Source: Lautropia mirabilis (GTDB lineage: Bacteria; Pseudomonadota; Gammaproteobacteria; Burkholderiales; Burkholderiaceae_E). From it: a stretch of DNA of 64,000 nucleotides. Below are positions 18,167 through 27,043 of this stretch, one piece after another. Made by a program: the position numbers and the translations under genes. Location of the stretch: NCBI RefSeq assembly GCF_900637555.1, contig NZ_LR134378.1, forward strand, positions 2,924,001 through 2,988,000. Direction: 5' to 3'. Under the pieces are notes generated by a model. The model was not told where the DNA came from. It ran no database searches and saw only the letters and a list, made by a program, of their open reading frames with translations. Positions within the stretch are counted from its first letter, which is position 1. Each line of letters begins with the position of its first letter.

Positions 18167-19626
18167 GCCACGACCACTCTCACGATCATGACCATGGCGG
18201 TACCGACCAGGGCCGTCGCCAGCTGCTGAAATCAGGCCTGGGCCTGGCGCTGACCGCCTCCGGCGGCTTTGCGCTGGACCTGGCTAACATGGGGGCCGCC
18301 GCTGCACAGAGTGCATCCAGCGACGACTACAAGGCCCTCATCTGCCTGTTCATGTACGGAGGCAACGATCAGGCCAACACCGTGGTGGCCACCAACGGCG
18401 GCTCCTGGGACCGCTACCAGACGCTGCGCGGCGGTAGCATCGGCCTGCCCGAACCGGGATCGGCCGGCGGTCTGCTGCCCATCAGCCCCGACAACCTGGC
18501 TGCCTTCGGCAACCGGGGGCTGACGCTGGGCCTCCACCCGGCCCTGGTCCAGACGCGCGAGCTCTTCAACCAGAAGAAGCTGGCCGTGGTGGCCAATGTG
18601 GGGCCGCTTATCGAACCCATCACCCCGGATGAATACCGTCGCCTGTTGCGGCGCTTCCCGGACCGGCTGTTCTCGCACAACGACCAGCAATCCACCTGGC
18701 AGACCTTCTCGCCCGAAGGCAGCCGCAGCGGCTGGGGGGGCAACCTGGTCGGCAAACTCATCAACGTCTCCGACCCTACCATGTCGTCCTTCAGCGCCAT
18801 TTACACCGGCAGCAGCGCAGCTGCCTGGCTAAGGGGCGACGGCGTCTCGCCTTACAGCGTGCCGCTCGCCGGCCCTATCGGCGTCACGCTGGCCTATCGG
18901 CACCTGGGTGGCGTGCAGAATGGTGGCGAGCCGCTGCGCAAGATCCTGCGGATGGATAACAAAGACCCTAACCTGCTGGTCCAGACCTACCAGCAACTGT
19001 ACAAGCGCACCCTGGACAACCAGGGAACCATGAGCGACAGCCTGATCGACGAGAATGACTCGCGCCTTCTGGCTGTCCCCAACCTCCGTGGTGGGAATAA
19101 TCCCAACCCGCTCATCAAGCAGCTGCGGACGGTGTCACGCATCATCGCCAGCCAGCAGCGCTTGGGCGTGCGCCGCCAGGTGTTCTTCATCAGCCTGAGC
19201 GGTTTCGACACCCACAGCGGTCAGAGAGGGATCCAAAGCCGGTTGCTGGAGCAGGTGGACCAGACCTTGGCACATTTCGTGGAACAGATGAAGATCCTGG
19301 GCATGGAAAATCAGGTGACGCTGTTCACCGCCTCGGACTTCGGCCGCAGCATGCTCACCAATGGTTCGGGCTCCGACCACGGCTGGGGAAGCCATCACTT
19401 CGTGGTGGGCGGCGCCGTGCAGGGCGGGCGGCTGTATGGCCAGTTCCCCGCATTCGGACGGGATGTCGGCCAAGACGTGAACGGCCGGCTGGTACCCCGC
19501 TATTCGGTGGAGCAGTATGCCGCTGCCCTGGGGCGCTGGTTCGGGCTCTCGGACGGCCAGCTGCTTGAGGCGCTGCCCAACCTGCGCAACTTCGATGCGC
19601 GCGCGCTGACCTTCATGAGGGCCTGA
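18163..19626 (+). CDS. DUF1501 Tat-exported protein, copy 2
   Basis: 487 residues, the same length as copy 1. The His-rich leader and Tat signal are identical in pattern. The first about 193 residues differ from copy 1 at only nine positions and the last about 115 are nearly identical. Residues about 194-370 are heavily changed (for example LINVSDPTMSSFSAI against LADAYNPGAPFFSAI), although the length and the core SLSGFDTHSGQ are kept. This looks like diversification of one surface or pocket, or mosaic recombination, within a conserved frame. Coupled to the upstream DUF1800 copy. Confidence 0.92.
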   Translation: MSHDHSHDHDHGGTDQGRRQLLKSGLGLALTASGGFALDLANMGAAAAQSASSDDYKALICLFMYGGNDQANTVVATNGGSWDRYQTLRGGSIGLPEPGSAGGLLPISPDNLAAFGNRGLTLGLHPALVQTRELFNQKKLAVVANVGPLIEPITPDEYRRLLRRFPDRLFSHNDQQSTWQTFSPEGSRSGWGGNLVGKLINVSDPTMSSFSAIYTGSSAAAWLRGDGVSPYSVPLAGPIGVTLAYRHLGGVQNGGEPLRKILRMDNKDPNLLVQTYQQLYKRTLDNQGTMSDSLIDENDSRLLAVPNLRGGNNPNPLIKQLRTVSRIIASQQRLGVRRQVFFISLSGFDTHSGQRGIQSRLLEQVDQTLAHFVEQMKILGMENQVTLFTASDFGRSMLTNGSGSDHGWGSHHFVVGGAVQGGRLYGQFPAFGRDVGQDVNGRLVPRYSVEQYAAALGRWFGLSDGQLLEALPNLRNFDARALTFMRA

Positions 19627-19639
19627 GCGGGGAAGTGCC

Positions 19640-19668
19640 GGGGCCTGACCATCCGGATGGCAGGCCCC
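19640..19668. terminator. bidirectional hairpin between DUF1501 and PACE, copy 2
   Basis: GGGGCCTG and CAGGCCCC flank the palindrome CCATCCGGATGG, the same structure as at 15432-15460, between convergent genes. Confidence 0.6.
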
Positions 19669-19679
19669 ATGAGCCGGAC

Positions 19680-20129
19680 TCAGCGTCCGGCGCTGCCGTC
19701 AGCGGGCTTTGCCTTACCTTCCGGGATCGGGAAGATGTGGTCGTAGGCCAGGTTGTAGACAAAGGCAAACACCACGTAGAACACCACCAGTGCGATATCG
19801 GCCACCAGCGCCTCCCACAGGCTGATGTCCAGCCACCAGGCGATCAACGGCACCAGCATCACCACCAGACCGCCCTCGAAGAGCAGTGCGTGCAGCACCC
19901 GCACGCGCATGCGCTTGTGCACCGAGCCGGTCAGCCTCTTCAGTATCCGGTCAAAGCCCAGGTTGTAGACATAGTTCCAGACCGCCGCAATGGCTGCCGT
20001 GGAGGCGCCCAACGCACCGATCTCGAACGGATCGAAGCCGAAGAAGACGGCACCGATGGGTACCAGGATGAGCAGCGCCGTCACCTCAAACAGCACCAGG
20101 TGGCGAATGCGATCCTTCGTCGTGCGCAT
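19680..20129 (-). CDS. PACE-family multidrug efflux protein, copy 2
   Basis: 149 residues, four membrane helices in two FE...P...N-FD units, differing from the protein at 15472-15921 only at residue 144 (Asp for Gly in the C-terminal tail). Silent differences at DNA level are more numerous, so the protein sequence appears to be under purifying selection. The upstream bases match copy 1 until about 20181. Expected to export biocide-like amphiphilic cations using the proton gradient; its relation to the DUF1800/DUF1501 pair is unknown. Confidence 0.88.
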   Translation of the reverse strand: MRTTKDRIRHLVLFEVTALLILVPIGAVFFGFDPFEIGALGASTAAIAAVWNYVYNLGFDRILKRLTGSVHKRMRVRVLHALLFEGGLVVMLVPLIAWWLDISLWEALVADIALVVFYVVFAFVYNLAYDHIFPIPEGKAKPADGSAGR

Positions 20130-20491
20130 CGTTCTTGAAAGCTCCGTCTGAAATGATCGATGAAGGCCGGGGCCCTGCCCCGTGAAGGCGCATGACCCAT
20201 GCCCGGGCTATGGTCGTCATCACGGCAGGTCATATCCGATGCTGCAAAGCAACAGACGGCCCCCATGGCCGCCAGGCGCCCCACAGGCCCGGGACCGGAG
20301 GCGGATAATACCGCCCCTTGGGACGGACAGAACAAGCGCCGTCCCGCAGCGATCCTCCGAATGGGCCTGTTCCTGGCACCTTTTCCGGCAAGGTCCAGCC
20401 CGCCCCTTCGGCACGGCAGCGATCTTCCCTTGATGACGGCATTCCCGTTCGGAGTCCTTCCTTCTCCGAACAACAACAGGCTGTCATCCCC
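20130..20491. other. intergenic region, PACE copy 2 to cidA
   Basis: Divergent spacer of 362 bases. The first about 50 bases belong to the duplication. The rest is non-repetitive; the cidA frame is open back to 20318 but that part has no family similarity. No clear promoter recognised. Confidence 0.4.
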
Positions 20492-20851
20492 ATGCTCGGC
20501 GCATTCACGCTGCTGCTGGCCTATCAACTGGTCGGCGAAATCATCACTCAAGTCTTTCACCTGCACATCCCGGGCCCTGTCATCGGCATGCTGCTGCTCT
20601 TCATCACCCTGATCTTCCGCGAAGGCCCTTCGCCGGAGCTTCGCGAGACCAGCCGCCAGCTGCTGCAATATCTGTCCATGCTGTTCATCCCCGCCGGCGC
20701 CGGCATCATGCTGCACTTCGGCACACTGGAGCGTGAATGGCTGCCCATCCTGCTGGGCGTGCTCGTGGGCACCCCGCTGGTCATCGCCATCACGGCCTGG
20801 CTGCTGCAGAAACTCATCGGCAACCGCCAGAACGAGGAGACTGAGTCGTGA
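20492..20851 (+). CDS. CidA/LrgA family holin-like protein
   Basis: A 119-residue inner-membrane protein with four hydrophobic segments. LLAYQLVGEIITQVF, IPGPVIGMLLLF and LFIPAGAGIMLHF are the conserved CidA/LrgA segments. The ATG at 20492 (MLGAFTLLL) gives the usual family length; the preceding open frame is not conserved and no clear ribosome site is seen. CidA/LrgA proteins are linked to control of autolysis and, in several bacteria, to pyruvate transport together with LrgB. The stop overlaps the GTG start of the LrgB-type gene by 4 bases. Confidence 0.88.
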   Translation: MLGAFTLLLAYQLVGEIITQVFHLHIPGPVIGMLLLFITLIFREGPSPELRETSRQLLQYLSMLFIPAGAGIMLHFGTLEREWLPILLGVLVGTPLVIAITAWLLQKLIGNRQNEETES

Positions 20852-21579
20852 TCTACGGTCCGCACAACTACTACGACGAGGTCCGCACCTACCTCTCGGC
20901 CAGCCCCCTGCTGGGGCTGCTGCTCACGCTGGTGGCCTTCCAGATCGCCGTCTGGATCCACCGCCGCTGCCACGGCAACCCGCTCACCAACCCCATCATG
21001 CTGGCCGTCATTGTGGTGGTGGGCCTGCTCAAGCTCACCGGGGTGGAATATCAGAAGTACTTTGCCGGTGCACAGTTCGTGCACTTCCTGCTGGGCCCCG
21101 TAACGGTGGCCCTGGCCATTCCACTGTACGCCCAGATCAAGCCGCTGACCCGCCTGGCCGGGCCGCTGCTCACCAGCCTGCTGGTAGGCAGTCTGATAGC
21201 CGTGCTGGGGGCCTGGGGTCTGGGCCGGGTCGCCGGAGCCAGCCAGGGTGTGCTGGTGGCCATGGCGCCCAAATCGGCCACCGGCCCAATCGCCATGGCC
21301 ATTGCCGAGAGCCTGGGCGGCTCGCCCTCGCTCACCATGGCCGTGGTGCTGCTGACCGGCATCTTCGGCGCCATCGTGGCGCCGGCCGTGTTCAAGCTGC
21401 TGCGCATCGAGGATGATGCCGTGCGCGGCTTCGCCCTGGGTCTGGCAGCCCACGGCATCGGCACCGCCCGCGCCTTCCAGCTCTCGGAAGTCGGCGGCGC
21501 CTTCGGAGCCCTGGCCATGGGCCTGAACGGCCTGATCACCGCCATCATCGCTCCGATGATCGTGCACTGGCTGAGCTGA
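20848..21579 (+). CDS. CidB/LrgB family membrane protein
   Basis: A 243-residue multi-pass protein partnering the CidA/LrgA product. The GTG start at 20848 overlaps the upstream stop (GTGA) and is preceded by GAGGAGA. Family hallmarks: HGNPLTNPIMLAV, GPVTVALAIPLY, MAPKSATGPIAMAIAE and AAHGIGTARAF. The last two flank the probable transport core. Likely function: transport of small carboxylates, or murein hydrolase control, at the inner membrane. A strong terminator follows, so the two genes form a complete bicistronic unit. Confidence 0.92.
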   Translation: MIYGPHNYYDEVRTYLSASPLLGLLLTLVAFQIAVWIHRRCHGNPLTNPIMLAVIVVVGLLKLTGVEYQKYFAGAQFVHFLLGPVTVALAIPLYAQIKPLTRLAGPLLTSLLVGSLIAVLGAWGLGRVAGASQGVLVAMAPKSATGPIAMAIAESLGGSPSLTMAVVLLTGIFGAIVAPAVFKLLRIEDDAVRGFALGLAAHGIGTARAFQLSEVGGAFGALAMGLNGLITAIIAPMIVHWLS

Positions 21580-21616
21580 CGCCTCGGGCTATCCGGGCAC
21601 GTCGGAACGCCCCATG

Positions 21617-21658
21617 AAAACGGCCGGCGCCTCCTGCTCGGGGGTGCCGGCCGTTTTT
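21617..21658 (+). terminator. intrinsic terminator after lrgB
   Basis: AAAACGGCCGGC at 21617-21628 pairs with GCCGGCCGTTTT at 21646-21657, and the right arm ends in five Ts. It may also stop minus-strand transcription of the CopZ-like gene. Confidence 0.88.
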
Positions 21659-21804
21659 CATGCAACGCAGACCTTGCGGGCCTTCCGTCTTTCCATCTGA
21701 AAGGACTGCACGCCGCGAGGCCTACCGGCCCCGACAGCCGCTGAGCCCGGCAGTCTGACGCCCTGCCACTCTTGCCAGCCGGGACGGCCGGCAATGCGCC
21801 TGGC

Positions 21805-21999
21805 TTACTGCGCCGGCGGGTAGCCTGCTTCGGTCAGCGCCCGGGCCAGCGTCTCACGATCGGCCTTGCCGTCGATGCTGACCTGATGCGTGCCCAGGTC
21901 CACCGTGACCTTGGCGTCCGCATCCACCTGCGCCACCGTGGCACGCACGGTCTTTTCGCAGTGGCCGCAGGTCATGTCGGGAAGCTTGAACTGGATCAT
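21805..21999 (-). CDS. CopZ-like heavy-metal-associated domain protein
   Basis: 64 residues, one complete HMA ferredoxin-like domain. The metal-binding loop is DMTCGHC near residue 8, the usual Cu(I) chaperone motif, and the C-terminus ends ALTEAGYPPAQ. AGGAG lies six bases before the ATG on the minus strand. It probably buffers or delivers copper in the cytosol. No copper ATPase is adjacent; the nearest upstream gene on this strand is an ABC exporter about 230 bases away. Confidence 0.9.
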   Translation of the reverse strand: MIQFKLPDMTCGHCEKTVRATVAQVDADAKVTVDLGTHQVSIDGKADRETLARALTEAGYPPAQ

Positions 22000-22228
22000 C
22001 GTGTTCTCCTTGCAAAGGGATGATGGAGCAGCCCGCCCAGGTACCCGGACGCCCGGACGGTGTGCACCGTGAAGGCAGGACCCGGATGGGGCGGGCCGTG
22101 TGAGCCCATTCTACTGCCGTGCACCCTCCTGCCCCGGCCACACCATCGCCCGCTTGCGGTGATGGATGCAGCGACGCCCCCGGATGCCGACGCAGGATGC
22201 ACATGTGCGTCATCCCGGCCTCTGACCA

Positions 22229-24298
22229 TCACCCCTTCCGTTTCATCGACGCCGCAGCCTCTTCGCCCTGCTTCAGGAAGGCGGCCAGCTGCGGTGAATC
22301 GGAGTGGATCGTGCCCAGCGGTCCGGTTGCCACCACGCGACCGGCCTCCACCATGATCAGCGCATCGAACTTCGGCAGCAGCGACGGGCGGTGAATGGAC
22401 GCCACGATGGTGGCATCGGCGCGTGCCTCGAAGAACGACTCGATCAGCGCCGCCTCAGTGGACGGGTCCAGCGCCGAGGTCGGCTCGTCCAGCAACAGCA
22501 GGCTGCTGGCTTCGGCCGCCACCAGGGCGCGTGCAATGGCCACCCGCTGACGCTGGCCGCCCGACAGGTTGCCTCCGCGAGCCGTCACCTTGGCATCCAG
22601 CCCGCCCGGCATCTTCGCCACGAAGGCACTGGCCTGGGCCGTCTCCAGGGCGCGGGCATAGTGACTGTCCCCGGTCCGCTGAGCCGCTTCGGCATTGCCC
22701 CCCACGGCATCGGCCATGGCCAGGTTCTCGCGCAGCGTGCCGCCAAACAGCTCGGCATCCTGCGGCAACAGCGTGGCCACCGAGCGCAGCGCCGGTGCCA
22801 CGGCGGCTGCCGGCAGCGGGCCCTGGCCATCCGCCTGCAATTGCCCCGCCGACGGCGCATACAGGCCGGCCAGCAAGCGCAACAGCGTGGTCTTGCCCGA
22901 GCCACTGGGGCCCACCAGCGCATAGCGCTTGCCGCGCTGCAGCTGCAGGTCGATGCCGGTGAGCGAACCGCCCACCGCCTCGGGGTTGGACGGATCAGCG
23001 GGCTGGCGCTCGAACACCACAGAAGACAGCTTCAGCTGCTGCCAGTCTTCCGGAATCGCTGCGGCCTCCGGACTGCCAACGGCAGCGACCTTCTCGGCCG
23101 GCAGCGGCAGCGCACGGATCTCGTCGCCGCTGGTGTAATCGACCTTCTGCCGGGTGAGCGACTGGAAGTGCGCCGCCACGCCGGTGATCACGCTGCCAGC
23201 CTGCAGCGCATATTCGTACACCATGAACAGATTGCCGATGCGCACGCCTTCGGCCGCGCCGTCTGCCGCCGACGCGGCACTGCCCGCAGCACCGGCGGCT
23301 GCATCAGTGGCAGCCTGCACCTCCGGCCCGGCCGGCACCATGCCCTGCATCGACAGCCAGACGTAGAGCGACAGCAGAACGATCCACAGCACGCAGTTGA
23401 GCAGATCGACCGTGGCCCATTTGCCCTCGTTGTAGACGATGGCACGACGAACCGGCGCAAAGACGGCATCCAGCCGCGTCTCCACCAGCTTCAGCACGCC
23501 GCGCTGCAACCGAAGCGCCAGCACCGACAGCACGTTCACCAGACCATCGGACAGGCTGGCCCAGTACTCCCGGTCGGCGGCGTTCTCTTCGCGCGCCAGA
23601 CGCATCATCACCTTGTCGAAGGCAACGATGATGGCCGCCAGCACCAGATAGCCCACCACGGCCACCACGCCCACCCAGGGCGAGATCAGCCACAGCGCCA
23701 CCACCGGCCCCACCAGCCGCACCACGCTCTGCAGATAGATGAACTGGCTCTGCGCAAAGTCGTAGAGCGCGCGCGTGGTCTGCTGCACGCGGTGCGCCGT
23801 CTCCACGCCATGCTGGGTCTCGTGCCAGGCCAGCGGTGCGGCATACAGCCGCTCCATCAGGTCGGTGGACACGCGCTGGCGCACCACCAGCGCCACGTTG
23901 CGCTCCAGAATGCGGCCCGGGCCGTGCATCAGCCAGCTGGCCAGTGTGGCCAGAAACACCAGCGCCACCATCTGCGCTGCCTGCGAAAGTCCGGCCAGCC
24001 CCTGCGCCTGCAGCGTGTTGAGCGCGGTACCCGCCAGTGCCGGCACGGCCAGCTTGAAACCCTGCGAACCGATCAGCAGCAGCACCGCCCACATCAGCGT
24101 GCTGCGCCGCCCGTCCGCAAAGCGCCAGAGTTCCCGGTACAGAAAGCCGATGCCCAGCTGGGGGTTGCCCCGGTCGGAGCCCGTCTTGTCGGTGGCGCTC
24201 TTGCCCGAAGCGTGGTGGCTGCCGGCGGTGGATCTATCCTTCATGAAAACGAATGACCCGGCCGGCAACCGCGGAAAAGCATCGGAACCGAACGACAT
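22229..24298 (-). CDS. ABC transporter half-exporter (fused membrane and ATPase domains)
   Basis: About 689 residues. The N-terminal half is a type-I exporter membrane domain (SQGFKLAVPALAGTALN, then about six helices). The C-terminal ATPase has Walker A GPSGSGKTT, signature LSGGQRQR and Walker B LLLLDEP, with a His in the H-loop (ASIHRP). An Ala/Gly/Asp-rich insert interrupts the loop before the last helices. The start is uncertain: 24298 (MSFGSDAF) has GGGAAAG upstream, while MKDRSTAG at 24244 is possible. Similar proteins include SbmA/BacA-like and YddA-type exporters, but the substrate is not evident. It stands alone, convergent with nothing. Confidence 0.85.
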   Translation of the reverse strand: MSFGSDAFPRLPAGSFVFMKDRSTAGSHHASGKSATDKTGSDRGNPQLGIGFLYRELWRFADGRRSTLMWAVLLLIGSQGFKLAVPALAGTALNTLQAQGLAGLSQAAQMVALVFLATLASWLMHGPGRILERNVALVVRQRVSTDLMERLYAAPLAWHETQHGVETAHRVQQTTRALYDFAQSQFIYLQSVVRLVGPVVALWLISPWVGVVAVVGYLVLAAIIVAFDKVMMRLAREENAADREYWASLSDGLVNVLSVLALRLQRGVLKLVETRLDAVFAPVRRAIVYNEGKWATVDLLNCVLWIVLLSLYVWLSMQGMVPAGPEVQAATDAAAGAAGSAASAADGAAEGVRIGNLFMVYEYALQAGSVITGVAAHFQSLTRQKVDYTSGDEIRALPLPAEKVAAVGSPEAAAIPEDWQQLKLSSVVFERQPADPSNPEAVGGSLTGIDLQLQRGKRYALVGPSGSGKTTLLRLLAGLYAPSAGQLQADGQGPLPAAAVAPALRSVATLLPQDAELFGGTLRENLAMADAVGGNAEAAQRTGDSHYARALETAQASAFVAKMPGGLDAKVTARGGNLSGGQRQRVAIARALVAAEASSLLLLDEPTSALDPSTEAALIESFFEARADATIVASIHRPSLLPKFDALIMVEAGRVVATGPLGTIHSDSPQLAAFLKQGEEAAASMKRKG

Positions 24299-24425
24299 TC
24301 GGCGACGCTTTCCCGGCAGCAACCAGACCGGGTGGATGGGGAGGGGTGAATGAAAGCGTCCGCAGCCCGTCACGATGGACAGACTGCGGACCGTGCGGCC
24401 CGAGGCTCATGCAGGCCCTTGTGAC

Positions 24426-25385
24426 TTACTGGATGGTCTGCGTGTAGCCGTCGCCGCCCTGATAGCTGCCGTCTTGGCTCCACTGGCCCGCACCGCGCTG
24501 CGGCTGATAGCTGCTGCGCTGACCGCCCTGGTAGCCCGTGTTGTACTGGCCGCCCTGACGGTTGTACTGACCATTGTTGTACTGACCGTTCTGGCCCTGC
24601 CCCTGGTACTGGCCGTTCTGACCATTGCCATACTGGCCGGCACGCTGCTGCTGTTCGGGGCTGGCGGCCTGACCCACGTAGATTTCCACGCGGCGGTTCT
24701 GGGCACGACCGGCCGGCGTGCTGTTGTCGGCGATCGGATCACGGCTGCCACGGCCATCGATCATGATGCGCGAGACCTGCACGCCGCGCGCCACCAGATA
24801 GTCACGCGCGCTGGCCGCACGGTTGACCGACAGCGGGTTGTTGATGGCATCGGTGCCGGTACTGTCGGTGTGGCCGATGATCTGCACCGTGGTGGCCGGG
24901 TTGGCCACCAGCGTCTGCGCAAAGCGATCCAGGATCGGCTGGAAGTTGGGCAGGATGGCCGCGCTGTTAACGCGGAACGAGATGTCGCTGGGGATGTCCA
25001 GCTGCAGCAGGTTCTCGCGGGTCTGCGTCACCTGCACACCGGTGCCAGCCGTGGCTTCTTCCATGGCGCGCTTCTGCTCTTCCATCTGGCGCGACCAGAT
25101 GTAGGTGCCGATACCGGCGATGGCGCCACCGATCAGCGCACCATTGCGCACGCCCTTGCCACCGGCGGCATTACCGCCCAGGGCGGCACCAACGGCTGCG
25201 CCGATGCCCGCCCCGGCGGCCGTGCGCCGCTGGGTGTCGTCCATGCCGGCGCATCCCGCCACCAGCAGGGCCACGGCCACGGCCGTCACCACGGCCTGAC
25301 GGGCGCCACGTCCCGTACCGGTCTGGGGCCGCGCCTGCACCGTCAGGGACTGGGCCGAGGCCGTGCGATCAAAAACTGTCGACAT
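24426..25385 (-). CDS. OmpA-family lipoprotein with glycine zipper and G/Q/N/Y-rich tail
   Basis: 319 residues; the start at 25385 (MSTVFDRTAS) follows AGGAG. The lipobox is LLVAGC. A glycine-zipper segment follows (GAGIGAAVGAALGG ... GALIGGAIAGIG), then an OmpA-like peptidoglycan-binding domain: IIGHTDSTG, LSVNRAASARDYLVARG and NRRVEIYV, including the Asp/Arg pair that binds diaminopimelate. The last about 80 residues repeat GQYN/GQNGQY-like units and are nearly all Gly, Gln, Asn, Tyr and Ser. It probably tethers the outer membrane to the wall. Such a prion-like tail is unusual in this family. Transcribed alone. Confidence 0.9.
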   Translation of the reverse strand: MSTVFDRTASAQSLTVQARPQTGTGRGARQAVVTAVAVALLVAGCAGMDDTQRRTAAGAGIGAAVGAALGGNAAGGKGVRNGALIGGAIAGIGTYIWSRQMEEQKRAMEEATAGTGVQVTQTRENLLQLDIPSDISFRVNSAAILPNFQPILDRFAQTLVANPATTVQIIGHTDSTGTDAINNPLSVNRAASARDYLVARGVQVSRIMIDGRGSRDPIADNSTPAGRAQNRRVEIYVGQAASPEQQQRAGQYGNGQNGQYQGQGQNGQYNNGQYNRQGGQYNTGYQGGQRSSYQPQRGAGQWSQDGSYQGGDGYTQTIQ

Positions 25386-25946
25386 GCTGTTCTCCTGGCG
25401 GCATCGGGCCGCGGTGTTCGATGAAACGCGCAAATTATCACCCGATCACGGCGCAGGGCGTCAATTCACCACCCGCCGTTCATCGGCATGACGATGCCGC
25501 TCCGGCACGGTCACGCCCCCCACAACGCATCATGAAGGCCGCCTGCCGACACCCGAAACAAAGCGGAAACAAGCCGCTTCATGGTGATGACATGGCGATA
25601 CACAGCCCCCTCTGCGCTGTCCCGCCATCCTGCGCGCCCCCACTTGACCACCGCATTGCGAAAGCAGCCGCGGGCGCCCAGCACGTTGTACAGTAGGCGG
25701 GCCTTTCCCTCGTTGCGACGTGCCATTCCTGTCATCCCCGTCAGCTAGACCCGTCCCGCCAGCCTGTCCTCGCCACCGCCTTGCAGCGCCCGCCCACCCG
25801 GCAGGCTGCCCAAGCACCCGCGTTCGCGGACTGGGTGGCAGCAGGCGCTGCGACTAGAATAGTGCGCACCCGTTTCAGGGCCCGCCCATGTCAGGGTGTG
25901 CCCTTTCGACATCCCTTTTCGTTTTCCGCCCCGCAGGAGTCTTCCC
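25386..25946. other. divergent intergenic region between the OmpA-type gene and serC
   Basis: 561 bases without an intact gene. It holds a degenerate inverted fragment of serC (25643-25735) and, near 25856-25861, TAGAAT, a possible serC -10 with only a weak -35 (CTGGGT). Confidence 0.55.
25643..25735 (-). pseudogene. inverted relic of an internal serC segment
   Basis: Read on the minus strand this encodes MARRNEGKARLLYNVLGARGC and continues to about FRNAVVK. It aligns without gaps to serC residues about 262-290 ([21 protein letters not shown]). By hand count 69 of 87 bases agree (25643-25729 against 26730-26816). Both flanks diverge at once. It lies about 220 bases upstream of serC in opposite orientation, so it is a decayed fragment rather than a gene. 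Confidence 0.75.
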
Positions 25947-27029
25947 ATGCGCAAGCTCTTCAACTTCAGTGCCGGTCCGGCCGTGCTGCCCGAGGCCGTG
26001 CTGACCCAGGCTGCCGCCGAAATGCCCGACTGGCACGGCACCGGCATGTCGGTGATGGAGATGAGCCACCGTGGCAAGGACTACATGGGCATCCAGGCCC
26101 AGGCCGAGGCCGACCTGCGCGAGCTGCTGGACATCCCGGCCGAGTACAAGGTGCTGTTCCTGGCCGGTGGCGCCACGCTGCAGTTTGCTGCCCTGCCGCT
26201 GAACCTGCTGCCCGAAGGCGGCAGCGCCGACTACATCGACACCGGTGTCTGGTCCGGCAAGGCCTATTCGGAAGCCCAGCGCTTCGGCACCGTGCGGCTG
26301 GCCGCCAGCAGCAAGGCCGACAATTACACCCACCTGCCGGCACGCGAGACCTGGCAGCTGGATCCGAAAGCCGCCTATGTCCACATCTGCGGCAACGAGA
26401 CCATCGGCGGGGTGGAATTCCAGCAGACGCCCGACGTGGGCAACGTGCCGCTGGTGGCCGATGCCTCGTCGCACATCCTGTCGCGGCCGCTGGACGTGCG
26501 CCGCTACGGCATGATCTACGGCGGCGCCCAGAAGAACATCGGGCCGGCGGGCCTGTCGCTGGTCATCATCCGTGAGGATCTGCTGGGCCGTGCCCGCAAG
26601 ACCATGCCGTCCATCCTGGACTATGGCAAGCAGGCCGAGAACGACTCGATGATCAACACCCCGCCCACCTACTCGATCTACCTGGCCGGGCTGGTGTTCC
26701 AGTGGCTGAAGAAGCTGGGCGGCCTGGCCGAGATGGCCCGTCGCAACGAGGAAAAGGCCCGGCTGCTGTACGACACGCTGGATGCCAGCAGCTTCTTCCG
26801 CAATCCCGTGGCCAAGGCAGACCGCTCGTGGATGAACGTGCCGTTCACACTGGCCGACGAGGCGCTGGACGCCGCCTTCCTGAAGGGCGCGGCCGAACGC
26901 GGGCTGGCCAACCTCAAGGGACACCGCTCCGTGGGCGGCATGCGCGCCTCCATCTACAACGCCATGCCGCTGGAAGGCGTGCAGGCGCTGGTGGATTACC
27001 TGAAGGACTTCGAGAAGACCCGCGCCTGA
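25947..27029 (+). CDS. serC: phosphoserine aminotransferase
   Basis: PLP-dependent conversion of 3-phosphohydroxypyruvate and glutamate to phosphoserine; it also acts in pyridoxine synthesis. 360 residues, the standard length. It starts [18 protein letters not shown] after AGGAG. The PLP lysine is in [26 protein letters not shown] and the C-terminal [17 protein letters not shown] are typical. It lies 14 bases ahead of pyrF, so the two are probably co-transcribed. An inverted decayed copy of its residues 262-290 lies upstream. Confidence 0.98.
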   Translation: MRKLFNFSAGPAVLPEAVLTQAAAEMPDWHGTGMSVMEMSHRGKDYMGIQAQAEADLRELLDIPAEYKVLFLAGGATLQFAALPLNLLPEGGSADYIDTGVWSGKAYSEAQRFGTVRLAASSKADNYTHLPARETWQLDPKAAYVHICGNETIGGVEFQQTPDVGNVPLVADASSHILSRPLDVRRYGMIYGGAQKNIGPAGLSLVIIREDLLGRARKTMPSILDYGKQAENDSMINTPPTYSIYLAGLVFQWLKKLGGLAEMARRNEEKARLLYDTLDASSFFRNPVAKADRSWMNVPFTLADEALDAAFLKGAAERGLANLKGHRSVGGMRASIYNAMPLEGVQALVDYLKDFEKTRA

Positions 27030-27043
27030 GACCCGCCACCGCC

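Larger units (their letters stand above)
16061..20181. repeat. tandem duplication, unit 2 (DUF1800-DUF1501-PACE)
   Basis: Second copy of the module described at 11858-15973, in direct orientation. Boundaries are judged by eye from where the two copies stop matching. No insertion-sequence ends or target duplications are visible, so homologous or replication-based amplification is more likely than transposition. Confidence 0.93.

Noticed and set aside
22304..24256. 650-codon plus-strand open frame over the ABC transporter
   Set aside because: Composition is Gln/His/Arg-rich and lacks any motif, while the minus strand has all ABC signatures.
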